Shown here: in pieces, positions 26,364-34,665 of the stretch
Layout of the letters: every line of letters begins with the position of its first letter
Position numbering within the stretch: the stretch's first letter is position 1
NCBI GenBank assembly: GCA_002425765.1
Contig: DIMW01000010.1
Span: 62,001-126,000, forward strand
DNA: 64,000 nt
DNA from: Spirochaetaceae bacterium UBA5556
GTDB taxonomy: Bacteria; Spirochaetota; Spirochaetia; Treponematales; Rectinemataceae
Direction: 5' to 3'
The notes under the pieces: generated by a model
What the model was told of the DNA's origin: nothing
The model's database searches: none
What the model saw: the letters and a program-made list of their open reading frames with translations, nothing else
Position numbers and translations under genes: made by a program

Positions 26364-26526
26364 GATGGCCAATTGTAGCAGGAAAAAATGCATTGCGGCA
26401 GCCGCCGGGCCCGCTTGAACTCGACCTTGCGGAGCGGGGGCGCGCCTCATCCCGGAACGTGCCGAGCCGGGCCCGAAAAATTCGCCCGCCGTGCCCCGCT
26501 TCATGGCGGCGGCACAGTCCCTTCCG

Positions 26527-26555
26527 TTGACTTTTTCGCCCGCTGCTGATAAATT
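26527..26555 (+). promoter_or_regulatory. Promoter of tRNA-Ile(CAU)
   Basis: TTGACT (26527-26532), 17-base spacer, TAAATT (26550-26555), about 77 bp before the tRNA. Confidence 0.65.
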
Positions 26556-26631
26556 CAGTTGCGCTTTAAGAGGTGAGGCTGTGCCGCGCTACGGACGCCG
26601 CCCCGGGTAGACCTCTCTGCCGCGATAACGC

Positions 26632-26705
26632 GGGCCCTTAGCTCAGTTGGTCAGAGCTGCGGACTCATAATCCGTAGGTCGCTGGTTCAAGTCCAGCAGG
26701 GCCCA
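26632..26705 (+). tRNA. tRNA with CAU anticodon, most likely tRNA-Ile2 (lysidine type)
   Basis: A 74-base cloverleaf. Acceptor GGGCCCT/AGGGCCC with discriminator A; anticodon loop CTCATAA gives CAU. The T arm and flanks (GGTCGCTGGTTCAAGTCC) and the C/G-rich acceptor resemble the AUA-reading isoleucine tRNA whose C34 is changed to lysidine by TilS, rather than elongator tRNA-Met. It is not initiator-like. No CCA is encoded. Confidence 0.9.
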
Positions 26706-26839
26706 AACAATAATTGATTCGATAAAATGTTTCCTGCCGATGGCCTTTTGCACTTTCCGCTTCTTCATCAGCACGGCGTCGAGAGGGTACGATCCCCTGC
26801 CGATTTACCCGCATCAATGAACGAGCGATGTGTCTCATA

Positions 26840-26887
26840 TTGACACATATCGATTTGATGATTATTATATCGACAATCATCGATATG
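26840..26887 (+). promoter_or_regulatory. arsR promoter with embedded ArsR operator
   Basis: A near-perfect promoter, TTGACA (26840-26845), 17 bases, TATTAT (26863-26868). It is overlaid by an inverted repeat CATATCGAT (26846-26854) / ATCGATATG (26879-26887), one arm in the spacer and one just before the ribosome site. This is the classic layout for autorepression by an ArsR/SmtB dimer. Confidence 0.75.
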
Positions 26888-26897
26888 AGGAGTGTCC

Positions 26898-27215
26898 ATG
26901 GACGCGACAAACCAAGCATATGCCCGAATTTTCAAAGCATTCTGCGATGAAAACAGGATTGCGATTCTCGGATTACTGAGAGACGGGGAAAAATGTGCCT
27001 GTGTACTCTTGGAGAATCTGCATATAGCCCAGTCCACACTGTCGCACCACATGAAAATCCTCTGCGAAAGCGGTGCCGTAGCCTGCAGGGAAGAAGGGAA
27101 ATGGTCCTATTATTCACTATCGGACCAAGGCTGCGAGCGTGCTCGGACAATCCTCGCCGACATCACGAAACCATCCTCCGCCAAGACATCTTCAAAGGTG
27201 TGCGCATGCAGATAG
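26898..27215 (+). CDS. arsR: ArsR/SmtB-family metalloregulator
   Basis: A 105-residue winged-helix repressor. Helix alpha3 carries a CxC pair (C33, C35 in GEKCACVLLEN), equivalent to the ELCVCDL As(III)/Sb(III) site of ArsR. The recognition helix is IAQSTLSHHMKIL, and the tail adds another CxC (VCACR). The ATG at 26898 is 5 bases after GAGGAG. It presumably represses its own operon through the inverted repeat at 26846-26887, released by a thiophilic metalloid. The last 10 bp overlap the permease gene. Confidence 0.88.
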   Translation: MDATNQAYARIFKAFCDENRIAILGLLRDGEKCACVLLENLHIAQSTLSHHMKILCESGAVACREEGKWSYYSLSDQGCERARTILADITKPSSAKTSSKVCACR

Positions 27216-28210
27216 TCTGGGATTTCCTCCAACATCAGATTCTCGGCATGGCCTGGCTCGACGCGGCCTTTGGTTCGCTCCTTAGTTTTCTAAGAGTCGA
27301 TACCGCCGGACGGTTCGGGGCGAGCGTCCAATTTTTTCTGTATGATACTTCCAAGATTTTCATACTTCTGACCCTGTTGATATTCGTTATCTCGTATATT
27401 CAGAGCTATTTCCCGCCAGAACGGACGAAAAAAATCCTTGGGCGATTCCGCGGTCTCGGCGCGAATGTCGCGAGCGCCCTGCTCGGCACACTGACGCCCT
27501 TCTGCAGCTGTTCTTCGATTCCCTTATTCATAGGATTCACCAATGCGGGACTACCTGTCGGCGTAACTTTTTCTTTCCTGATTTCCTCGCCGCTTGTCGA
27601 TCTCGGGGCGTTCATCCTGCTCATCAGCGTATTCGGCGCGAAAATTGCCGCGGCGTACGTTGTTGTGGGCCTGGTGCTCGCTGTCGCGGGCGGCACGCTC
27701 ATAGACCGGCTCGGCATGGAACGCCATGTCGTGCGATTCTCGGCACCTTCTGATGCCCTCAATTTCGAACAGCCCGAGATGAGCAGGCAAGAGCGCCATA
27801 CCTACGCAAAGGAACAGACTCTGGGGACGGTCCGCAGAGTGTGGCTGTATGTCATAGGCGGTGTGGCCATCGGGGCGCTCATTCACAACTGGATACCTGT
27901 GGAATGGATTCAATCTGTTCTTGGCAAGCACAATCCATTCTCGGTACTCATCGCCACGGTCGTCGGTATTCCGATGTATGCCGACATCTTCGGCACAATC
28001 CCGATCGCGGAAGCGCTGTACGCGAAAGGCGTCGGGCTGGGCACGATCCTGTCCTTCATGATGGCGGTCACCGCGCTATCGCTGCCCTCGATGATCATGC
28101 TCTCGAAAGTGGTCAAGGCGCGGCTGCTCGCGACGTTCATCGGCATCGTCACGCTGGGCATTCTGGTGATCGGCTACACGTTCAACATGCTTGGATTCCT
28201 GTTCATGTAG
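27206..28210 (+). CDS. ArsP_1/DUF318-type permease
   Basis: A 334-residue membrane protein with about eight helices in two halves. The conserved metal-handling motif TPFCSCSSIPLFIGF with NAGLPVGVTFSFLISSP lies in the first half and GIPMYADIFGTIPIAEALY in the second. Members with this CSCS motif (ArsP, YraQ) export organoarsenicals or are implicated in metalloid resistance. It starts at 27206 after AAAGGTG and overlaps arsR by 10 bp. A thioredoxin-like partner follows, a typical pairing. The true substrate is not determined by sequence. Confidence 0.85.
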   Translation: MQIVWDFLQHQILGMAWLDAAFGSLLSFLRVDTAGRFGASVQFFLYDTSKIFILLTLLIFVISYIQSYFPPERTKKILGRFRGLGANVASALLGTLTPFCSCSSIPLFIGFTNAGLPVGVTFSFLISSPLVDLGAFILLISVFGAKIAAAYVVVGLVLAVAGGTLIDRLGMERHVVRFSAPSDALNFEQPEMSRQERHTYAKEQTLGTVRRVWLYVIGGVAIGALIHNWIPVEWIQSVLGKHNPFSVLIATVVGIPMYADIFGTIPIAEALYAKGVGLGTILSFMMAVTALSLPSMIMLSKVVKARLLATFIGIVTLGILVIGYTFNMLGFLFM

Positions 28211-28220
28211 GAGGATTATG

Positions 28221-28478
28221 ATGAAATTGCAGATTTTGGGGGCCGGTTGCGCAAAATGCGCGCTTCTCGAGCAGCATGCCCGTGAAGCCGTAACCGAACT
28301 CGGCATCGATGCCACGATCGAAAAGATAACGGACTTTGGGATTATCGCGCAGATGGGGGTGATAGCAACGCCCGCCCTTGCGATAGACGGCGTAGTAAAA
28401 AGTACGGGCAGAGTGCTGACGGCGGATCAGATAAAAGTTTTTATTTCCGGCGGCAGATTCATTCCCAAACATTCATAG
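28221..28478 (+). CDS. Small thioredoxin-fold redox protein (CAKC active site)
   Basis: 85 residues of the TM0996/MTH895 'redox-active disulfide protein 2' family. It starts MKLQILGAGCAKCALLEQ with CxxC at residues 10-13, and the cis-Pro loop is VIATPALAIDG. AGGAGG lies 6 bases before the ATG at 28221. It lies 10 bp after the permease and probably shuttles electrons or holds the metalloid thiol ligand for it. Confidence 0.85.
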   Translation: MKLQILGAGCAKCALLEQHAREAVTELGIDATIEKITDFGIIAQMGVIATPALAIDGVVKSTGRVLTADQIKVFISGGRFIPKHS

Positions 28479-28585
28479 CCGACAATGTCGGGCCTGAATC
28501 TGGAAGCCTGAACTCATATGTTGTCCGGGCGATGGCGGAGACTGGCCTCGATACTTCAACAAAAAGCGTATTTGGCTTATCTGCC

Positions 28586-28850
28586 TAGGGCGAGTGGAAT
28601 GCGAGCATTGGCCGTTTGACAATCTCTGCTGCGTAGAATCAATTCCACGAAGCGATCCGGCTGGAAATTGCTGACTCCCATTACTCTTGCCTCGCCTATT
28701 CGATATATCCTCTTCCATGACAATATTCTGCAGCCAGAGCTTAGTGGTAATAAAGAGCTCGGGGTTGAGAATGCCTCTTGTATTGATCTCTCTGCCGACA
28801 GCCTTTTCGTTGTATACGCCGTTGCCGCAGCTCGAAAACCTCCCCTTCAT
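28586..28850 (-). pseudogene. Aldo/keto reductase remnant
   Basis: Two AKR blocks survive in different frames. Upstream (about 28838-28716) reads NGVYNEKAVGREINTRGI and NPELFITTKLWLQN, the NADPH-enzyme start of helix alpha2/beta3. Downstream (about 28700-28590), after a frame change, reads RVMGVSNFQPDRFVELIL, the later 'GVSNF.pd.l' block. The roughly 60-70 residues normally between them, including the catalytic His region, are gone. Dead gene. Confidence 0.7.
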
Positions 28851-28919
28851 TCCGAGCCTCTCAAAGAAGGCCTTGGGGTGCCCAATGACGAGCGCGATTT
28901 TCTCATAGTCGTTGCCCTC

Positions 28920-29400
28920 ATGGATCCTCCACTCTCGCTCGATGTACCGGTCGTCGCGGAGGTCACCGAGGCAAGCAGAGTAAAACCATATCTCGGCCTC
29001 ACGCTGAGACTCGATCAAAAGACCATTCCGCAGCTTCTCGTGGACAGCTCAATGCCCGCTCCGATCATTCGATCGACGATCGTCAGCGAAGTCTCACTGC
29101 CTCTGCTCAATGTCTTTCTCAGGCTGATCGATCTGCTCGACGAGCCGAAAAGTATCGCGGTGCTCAAGTCCGCTGATCGAACAGGAAATCGCATACCGCA
29201 CTTCAGGGAATTGACCGCGATGGGCCCGCTACAATAGCAGAAATATCTCCGGCTGTAGGAAGCCGGGCGGCTCATGCTGGTCGAACGGCTCGATGCGGCC
29301 AGCGCCGCATTCCGCGTCGGTTATGAAATGGCCCCGCCCATCGAGACTCGGAGCGTCTTCCATGCTGAATCTTCTGCAAATACAAGACAGGGCTTCTGTT
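28920..29400 (+). pseudogene. AraC-family regulator remnant
   Basis: Recognisable AraC_N sequence (SRVKPYLGLTLRLDQ, VSLPLLNVFLRLIDLLDEP, SIAVL) runs to about 29165. A one-base frame change then gives LIEQEIAYR at 29173, a stop follows, and the second helix-turn-helix (RLMLVERLDAASAAFRVGYE) appears in another frame from 29268. The first helix-turn-helix is missing. AraC_N regulators are often encoded next to aldo/keto reductases, consistent with the adjacent remnant being its former target. Confidence 0.68.
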
Positions 29401-29427
29401 AGAAATCTATCAAATTTCGACCGGTGT

Positions 29428-29456
29428 TTGCAGAATACCTTTATTTAAGCTATAAT
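29428..29456 (+). promoter_or_regulatory. Promoter of the DeoR-family regulator
   Basis: TTGCAG (29428-29433), 17-base spacer, perfect TATAAT (29451-29456), about 130 bp before the regulator's ATG. Confidence 0.65.
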
Positions 29457-29585
29457 ATTAACAGGTTTCGCCGTTCAGTGATGGGTGATTATCATGACAT
29501 TCGGTCATGTTCATTCAGAGCTGGATTTTGCTTCATGGCGCAACACGGGGCAGAGGCTAAAAAGTTTAGGGCCCAGGAGAAAAAA

Positions 29586-30374
29586 ATGGGGAAAATAGAT
29601 CCCAGAACTGAAAGAATACGAAAAATCACAGACATTCTGAAAGCCAACAAGGCTTCTTCCATTCACGATCTCGCCACGTCGCTGTCGGTCTCCGAAATGA
29701 CTATCCGTCGAGACCTGGTTGTACTGGAAGAGAAAAACATCATCAAACTGATACATGGCGGGGCCGTTTTCAACAAGCCGAGCGGAAGCATCCGCGGGCT
29801 GAATGCCTCGAGATATTATGTCGACCGCGACGATGATCTTTTTCTCGATCAGAAGATTCGAATCGCCAAAAAAGCCGTCTCTTTCATACAGACGAAAGAT
29901 TTCATCTTCCTGGACGCGGGGTCCACGACGGAGCGCATGTGCGAATACCTGCCCGATGATATCACGGTAATATGTCATGCGATCAATATTCTTGAAAGCA
30001 TATACAGCCAGGTCGAATGCAATATCATCTTCGGCGGCGGCTATTATCACGAATCAACGCTGATATTCGAAAGCCCCCAGACCGTACAGCTTATAAAGGA
30101 AAATCGCACCAACAAAGCCTTTATCTCGGCGCGCGGCGTAGACTTGAGGTTGGGCGTGACGACATCCAACAGATATGAGACAGAGATCAAGCGCGCCGCC
30201 ATGGAATCGAGTCAGGAATGCATCCTGCTGGTGGATTCAAGCAAGATAGGAAAAGTTCGCCCTGTCTTTTTCTCCGACATCCGGGATTTCAACGCCATAA
30301 TCACCGATGACGGCATTCCTCAAGAGTACGTTGACGCCATTCGGAAGGCGAATATCGAATTATACATCGTATAG
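29586..30374 (+). CDS. DeoR-family transcriptional regulator
   Basis: 262 residues. An N-terminal DeoR helix-turn-helix (IHDLATSLSVSEMTIRRDL, about 25-43, followed by the wing with HGGAV) precedes a DeoRC sugar-phosphate sensor domain with FLDAGSTTERM, FGGGYY and DSSKIGKV. These proteins usually bind phosphorylated sugars or related effectors and control nearby catabolic genes. AGGAG precedes the ATG at 29586. It lies directly upstream of two cyclic amidohydrolases and may control them or the divergent-facing island. Confidence 0.9.
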   Translation: MGKIDPRTERIRKITDILKANKASSIHDLATSLSVSEMTIRRDLVVLEEKNIIKLIHGGAVFNKPSGSIRGLNASRYYVDRDDDLFLDQKIRIAKKAVSFIQTKDFIFLDAGSTTERMCEYLPDDITVICHAINILESIYSQVECNIIFGGGYYHESTLIFESPQTVQLIKENRTNKAFISARGVDLRLGVTTSNRYETEIKRAAMESSQECILLVDSSKIGKVRPVFFSDIRDFNAIITDDGIPQEYVDAIRKANIELYIV

Positions 30375-30412
30375 TCGCGTTGTCATGAATTTATTTTGAT
30401 ATTTTTTTATCA

Positions 30413-30441
30413 TTGACAAGTTATGTTTCTCCCAATATGAT
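30413..30441 (+). promoter_or_regulatory. Promoter of the amidohydrolase pair
   Basis: TTGACA (30413-30418), 17-base spacer, TATGAT (30436-30441). TTGTCA at 30380 and TGACAA at 30414-30419 form a spaced inverted pair around the -35. The rest of the 300-bp leader to 30742 is AT-rich without other clear structure; the ATG follows GGGAGG. Confidence 0.6.
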
Positions 30442-30741
30442 ATTCACCAAACAAGGCGAGTGGATATTACACTGAAGTGCCACATTAGTCCCTATATGCC
30501 GTTCGCGCTATAAGTTATTGATGGATAGAGGGATAAATATCGCGCCACGGCGATCTTCTCCGGCTTGGCGATTGAGCTCGGGCCTGTCGGTCATTTTATC
30601 TTTATGTTATTTTATTTTCTTATTTTTTGAAAAAAGGAACTATAGTAACTAATGAGAGGCCGCAGGACACATTCCTCCTATCCATCTACGTCGATCGACG
30701 CTCAAATCGGCATTGCATAGTACCATTCAAGGGAGGCCACC

Positions 30742-32118
30742 ATGATCGATCTGTTCGTAAAGAATGCGAAATCCGTCGATGGAAGAAGCATTTCAGAGGA
30801 AAACATCTGCATCGATAAAGGCAAAATTGTCGGCAGAGTCGCCAGAAATCTCAATGTTGAAGCGAAAAACACTGTCGACGCGGAAGGTCGGTTTGTCGTC
30901 CCGGGTGCGGTGGACAGCCACTGCCACATAGGCCAGATTCCGGGGACGGGGCACTACCGGCCTCAAGCGTCAAAGGAAGAAAATTTCCGGACAGAGACAG
31001 CGTCTTCACTGTATGGAGGAACGACGACGGCCCTCAACTACATGTTCAGCGAGTCCTCTTACGAAACGACTATCGCGGATTATCAGAAATGGGTAAAAGA
31101 GGACAGTGTCATCGACATGAAGTTGCACGGCGGTCTGCTGAGTCAGCTGCATATAGATAACCTGCCACTTTATGTCAAGAAGCTTGGGCTAACATCCTTC
31201 AAGATCTACTTGCCATATAAGGGCGAAGAGGCGCATAAGCTTGGAGGGTTGACAAGCCTCAGCGACGGCCAAGTGCTCGAAGCTTTCGCGGCCCTCAAGC
31301 GGCTCAGGGGATTGCCTATCGTGCACTGTGAAAATCCGGACTTAATTGAATACTTCATGGCCAAAAACCAGCGGGACTCAGAGCAGAGTCTCGCGGCGTG
31401 GGAATCCACTCGCCCTGCGATTGTCGAAAGCGAATCCGCGAACAAAATACTCTATTTCTCCTTAAAAATCGGCAACAGAGTCGCGATCGCCCATGTCAGT
31501 GCGGGCGATACCGTCGATCTTATCGAGAAATACGGGGCGGTCAGTCCGGTGCTTGAGACCTGCCCGCACTATCTGGCGCTGTCCAACGACATGGATCTGG
31601 GTAGCCTGGGCAAAGTCAGCCCGCCCATACGAAGTAAAAAGGACCAGGAACGTCTCTGGGAGGCGATTGCCGACTATCCTCTGGTCATGATCGGCTCAGA
31701 TCACAACGCATGGCTCAGACGACATAAGAGCGCGCTCTGGAACGGATTTGCCGGTCTGCCCGACAACGCGTTCATACTCCCTATACTTTTCAGTGAAGGG
31801 TTTCACAAACGCCGGATACCCCTCACGAGAATTGTACAGGTCACCAGCGAAATAGCGGCGCGGCAAGTAGGTCTATATCCGAGGAAAGGTTCGCTCTCCG
31901 TGGGCAGCGACGCGGATATCGTGATCATGGATACGGGAATAAAAAAGTTCATCGACCCGGCCGAGCTGGGGTCCATCTCCGACTATTCGCCCTTCTCTGG
32001 CTATGAATTCTCCGCCTGGCCCCATACGGTGATAGCGCGCGGCGAAATAGCCGTGGATTCGGGCAGGACGCTGGGACTGAGTCGCAAGGCAAACCTGCTC
32101 AACACGATCAGAAAGTAA
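30742..32118 (+). CDS. Dihydroorotase/allantoinase-family cyclic amidohydrolase
   Basis: A 458-residue metal-dependent TIM-barrel hydrolase of cyclic amides. Ligand motifs are DSHCHIG (HxH, about 58-61), TSFKIYLPY (candidate carbamylated Lys), IVHCEN, IAHVSAG and GSDHNAW. Near the end, QVGLYPRKGSLSVGSDAD is the family's closing motif. All six expected metal ligands are present. It could open dihydroorotate, allantoin, hydantoin or dihydropyrimidine-like rings; no pyrimidine synthesis genes are nearby, so a catabolic role is more likely. 7 bp separate it from the next, related gene. Confidence 0.85.
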   Translation: MIDLFVKNAKSVDGRSISEENICIDKGKIVGRVARNLNVEAKNTVDAEGRFVVPGAVDSHCHIGQIPGTGHYRPQASKEENFRTETASSLYGGTTTALNYMFSESSYETTIADYQKWVKEDSVIDMKLHGGLLSQLHIDNLPLYVKKLGLTSFKIYLPYKGEEAHKLGGLTSLSDGQVLEAFAALKRLRGLPIVHCENPDLIEYFMAKNQRDSEQSLAAWESTRPAIVESESANKILYFSLKIGNRVAIAHVSAGDTVDLIEKYGAVSPVLETCPHYLALSNDMDLGSLGKVSPPIRSKKDQERLWEAIADYPLVMIGSDHNAWLRRHKSALWNGFAGLPDNAFILPILFSEGFHKRRIPLTRIVQVTSEIAARQVGLYPRKGSLSVGSDADIVIMDTGIKKFIDPAELGSISDYSPFSGYEFSAWPHTVIARGEIAVDSGRTLGLSRKANLLNTIRK

Positions 32119-32125
32119 GGGCGGA

Positions 32126-33526
32126 ATGAAAAAGCTTGTTCGGGGCGGCACGGTCGTGGCGGCTTCGGAGACTTGCGCGGCCGACGTCTTGATCGAGGGG
32201 GATAGGATCGCCGGCATAGGCCATTTCGATGACCTGGGCGACAGCGCGTCTGAAAACGAGCTCGAAATCATTGACGCCCAAGGCTGCATCGTTGTTCCCG
32301 GCGGGATCGACGCCCATACACATATCGGCTTTCCCCTCAAAGGCTTCCGCTCGAACGACGATTACTGGTCCGGCACCTGTTCCGCCGTGGCGGGCGGCAC
32401 GACAACGATAGCTGTCTTTCTGCCGCCTCCCCGGGCAGGCGAATCTCTCGCCGAGAATATCCGGGAGGCGAGGATAGCGGGCGATGGAGATGTCGTCGCG
32501 GATTACTGCTTTCAGCAGACTCTTTCGAGCCTTTCCCCCTCTGTCCTGGAAGAAATTCCGCGCCTCGTCGCCGCGGGGTATCCGGGATTCAAAGTCTTTC
32601 TCGGCTCGGATATCGCGATGAACGATCACGATATTTTGAGAGTGATGGAAATTCTGAGAAAGTGCGGCGGGCAGCTCTTGGTGAATGGTGGAAATCCCGG
32701 GATGGAACAGTTTGCGACAGGCGCGCTCACCAGCGCCGAGCGGGCCGATCTCTCCCACTATGGGCGCAATAGACCTGAGGTCATCGAAGCGGAAGGTCTG
32801 TCGAGGGCGGTCTATCTCGCCAGACTGGCCGAAATGCCGATTTACGCCGTCCACATCTCCTCAGCCCAAGCCCTTGGCGAGATAAAAAAGGCCAGAGCCG
32901 AGGGATGCAGCGTCGTAGCCGAAACTTGTCCTCAGTATCTTCTGCTCTCCGATGAAAAGTACAAATCAAACTACCGGGAAGCGTTGAAATATACGCTCAA
33001 CCCTCCACTGCGCGACATATCCAATTTCGAGCCTCTTTGGTCCGGCCTGACGGAAGGCTCGTTGGATATTGTGTCGTCCGATCATTGTCCTTTCAACTTG
33101 CGCGGACAGAAAGACCAGAACACTTCCGATTTTCTGAAAGTCCCTAATGGATTGCCGGGTATGGAACCCAGGCTCCTTCTGCTCTACTCGGAAGGAGTCT
33201 GCGCCCGCCGCCTTTCATTGCGCCGCTTCGTCGAGGTCGTGTCCACGAATCCCGCCAAACATCTCGGCCTGTATCCCCGGAAGGGGACCATCGCCGCGGG
33301 CTCCGACGCGGACATCGCCATCATCGACCCGAGGCCCGGCGGCATATTCTCCAAGAAGTCCATGTTTGAAAGGAACGACTACACGCCCTATGAAGGTCTG
33401 CTTCGCCAGGGGACAATACGCGCGACTCTCGTGAGAGGAGAAGTTGTCTTTGACGCCGAACGGGGAATCATCGGGCAAAAGGGTTCCGGACGTTATCTCC
33501 CCAGATTTTTTGGAAATTCACCATGA
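32126..33526 (+). CDS. Dihydropyrimidinase/hydantoinase-like protein with altered metal site
   Basis: 466 residues resembling D-hydantoinase. It has VPGGIDAHTHIGFP, GFKVFLG (Lys), VHISSAQAL, AETCPQYLLL, SSDHCPF and LGLYPRKGTIAAGSDADI. However, the usual VHAEN segment that supplies a metal-binding His reads VNGGNPGM here, so that His is Asn. The partner encoded 7 bp upstream keeps its His. The protein may be mononuclear, have changed specificity, or act as a partner subunit. Its 3' end runs tail to tail into a truncated HAD gene (59 bp overlap). Confidence 0.82.
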   Translation: MKKLVRGGTVVAASETCAADVLIEGDRIAGIGHFDDLGDSASENELEIIDAQGCIVVPGGIDAHTHIGFPLKGFRSNDDYWSGTCSAVAGGTTTIAVFLPPPRAGESLAENIREARIAGDGDVVADYCFQQTLSSLSPSVLEEIPRLVAAGYPGFKVFLGSDIAMNDHDILRVMEILRKCGGQLLVNGGNPGMEQFATGALTSAERADLSHYGRNRPEVIEAEGLSRAVYLARLAEMPIYAVHISSAQALGEIKKARAEGCSVVAETCPQYLLLSDEKYKSNYREALKYTLNPPLRDISNFEPLWSGLTEGSLDIVSSDHCPFNLRGQKDQNTSDFLKVPNGLPGMEPRLLLLYSEGVCARRLSLRRFVEVVSTNPAKHLGLYPRKGTIAAGSDADIAIIDPRPGGIFSKKSMFERNDYTPYEGLLRQGTIRATLVRGEVVFDAERGIIGQKGSGRYLPRFFGNSP

Positions 33527-33866
33527 CATTCATTTCGGCCGGCGATGCTATGGGCGTCCGGCCGTCTTCGCGGAGCGCCTCGAGCAGCTCCGGAATGCCG
33601 CCATAGACTTCATTTTCAAAAAGACCCCTCTCGGAAAAGTATTCCCGGTACTTCTTTATCGCCATCTCGGTGTCTTTTCTGGAGAATCCAAAATATTCCG
33701 GGAAAGAATCCTGTAAGGGAGGGCCAATGCATTTTTCGAGTACCGAAAGGTCGGTATTCTCGATCTCGAAAGAACTCAGCGCGTACTGGAATGACTTTAT
33801 CATCCCCTGCTTCGGATCCGTGAGAGTTCCGTCCAGATCGAAGAGAATCGTCCCGTAAACCTTCAT
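33468..33866 (-). pseudogene. HAD phosphatase, 3'-truncated (phosphoglycolate-phosphatase-like)
   Basis: Codes for the N-terminal half of a Gph-type HAD hydrolase: ILFDLDGTLTDPKQG (nucleophile Asp), the helical cap through GLFENEVYGGIPELLEAL. Then, where motif II (hhhT/S) and the rest should come, the reading frame enters sequence antisense to the hydantoinase gene and stops after 132 codons. Motifs II-IV are lost, so it cannot be an active phosphatase. It starts as ATGA overlapping the racemase stop, showing it was the last gene of that operon before a rearrangement. Confidence 0.75.
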
Positions 33867-34633
33867 TGGATGTGCAAGAGGCCTGCCATCTTCGCGCCGT
33901 ACGCGATCGCGGGTTTCGGAAACGCGCGCCTGGACTGTCTGATTCCCAACTCTATCATCATCTCCAGGGTCTTCAGCGCCGCGATGCCGGGGGCGATAAC
34001 GGGAATTCTCAGCGTATTTTCCAGCTCAGCGATACCATCGATGATCGTGGTCGAACCCAATATGATGCTGTCGGCGCCAGCCGACACGGCCTTCTCGCCA
34101 GCCGCCCTGAGCAGATCGATAAATGCGGCCGCCTCACTCTCCACCATGTTTCTGCCCCGCGCGGGCTGGTATACGTGCCGGCCAACAGTCTCGATCGACG
34201 CGAGGTGCCCGGTAAGGCCGTAGTCCCGCAGTCTGGACCCGACCATTCTCTCCCACTGGGCGTCCAGCGCCAGCACCGAGAATTTTCTGCCCACCTGCAG
34301 CGCCAGATGTGCTCCGGCCGACAACGCCCCGACGACTGGTACATCGACGGCCTCGGCAATCTGTTCGATCCCCGGGTCCGCCGTGCAGTCGATCAGGATT
34401 CCATCGACCCCTTCCGACGCGGCCCGCTCCGCCTCCAGAATCATGAACCCCGTGGACCAAAACAGCTCATACTCTCTGTCGGTAAGCTCAGGCCCACCTT
34501 TAAGGATGCGCACATCTACCGAAGTCCCCGGAGCGGCAAATTTTTCATACTGATTCTGTCTGCGCGCCCTCTCAAATTCGAGTACGGAAATCGGCGGAAG
34601 AACCGCGATTTTTTTCGTCTTCGTATACATCAT
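33863..34633 (-). CDS. Asp/Glu/hydantoin racemase-family protein
   Basis: 256 residues of the Asp/Glu racemase fold. The first catalytic-cysteine loop is present (IDCTADPG). The second loop, normally GC(A/T), reads ILGSTTIIDG, with Ser in place of Cys, so a normal two-base racemase mechanism is doubtful. Members of this branch racemise hydantoins or isomerise small acids. AGGAG precedes two in-frame ATGs (34633, 34630). It sits between uridine phosphorylase and the broken HAD gene, and the adjacent amidohydrolases suggest a cyclic ureide or amide substrate. Confidence 0.8.
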   Translation of the reverse strand: MMYTKTKKIAVLPPISVLEFERARRQNQYEKFAAPGTSVDVRILKGGPELTDREYELFWSTGFMILEAERAASEGVDGILIDCTADPGIEQIAEAVDVPVVGALSAGAHLALQVGRKFSVLALDAQWERMVGSRLRDYGLTGHLASIETVGRHVYQPARGRNMVESEAAAFIDLLRAAGEKAVSAGADSIILGSTTIIDGIAELENTLRIPVIAPGIAALKTLEMMIELGIRQSRRAFPKPAIAYGAKMAGLLHIQ

Positions 34634-34665
34634 TCTGCTCCTGATCGAGGGCGGTCGCGTCTGCC

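Noticed and set aside
26632..26705. Elongator or initiator tRNA-Met for the CAU tRNA
   Set aside because: The T arm and acceptor match the lysidine-type tRNA-Ile2 better; initiator features (C1 mismatch, GGG/CCC anticodon stem) are absent. The Met call cannot be fully excluded without TilS-determinant analysis.
26993..27205. 5' extension of the ArsP-type permease
   Set aside because: It would overlap nearly all of arsR in another frame and is not hydrophobic; the start at 27206 fits the family.
28668..29237. Plus-strand 189-codon frame as an intact gene
   Set aside because: Only its second half resembles AraC_N and the rest of the regulator is in other frames; its first half is antisense to the aldo/keto reductase remnant.
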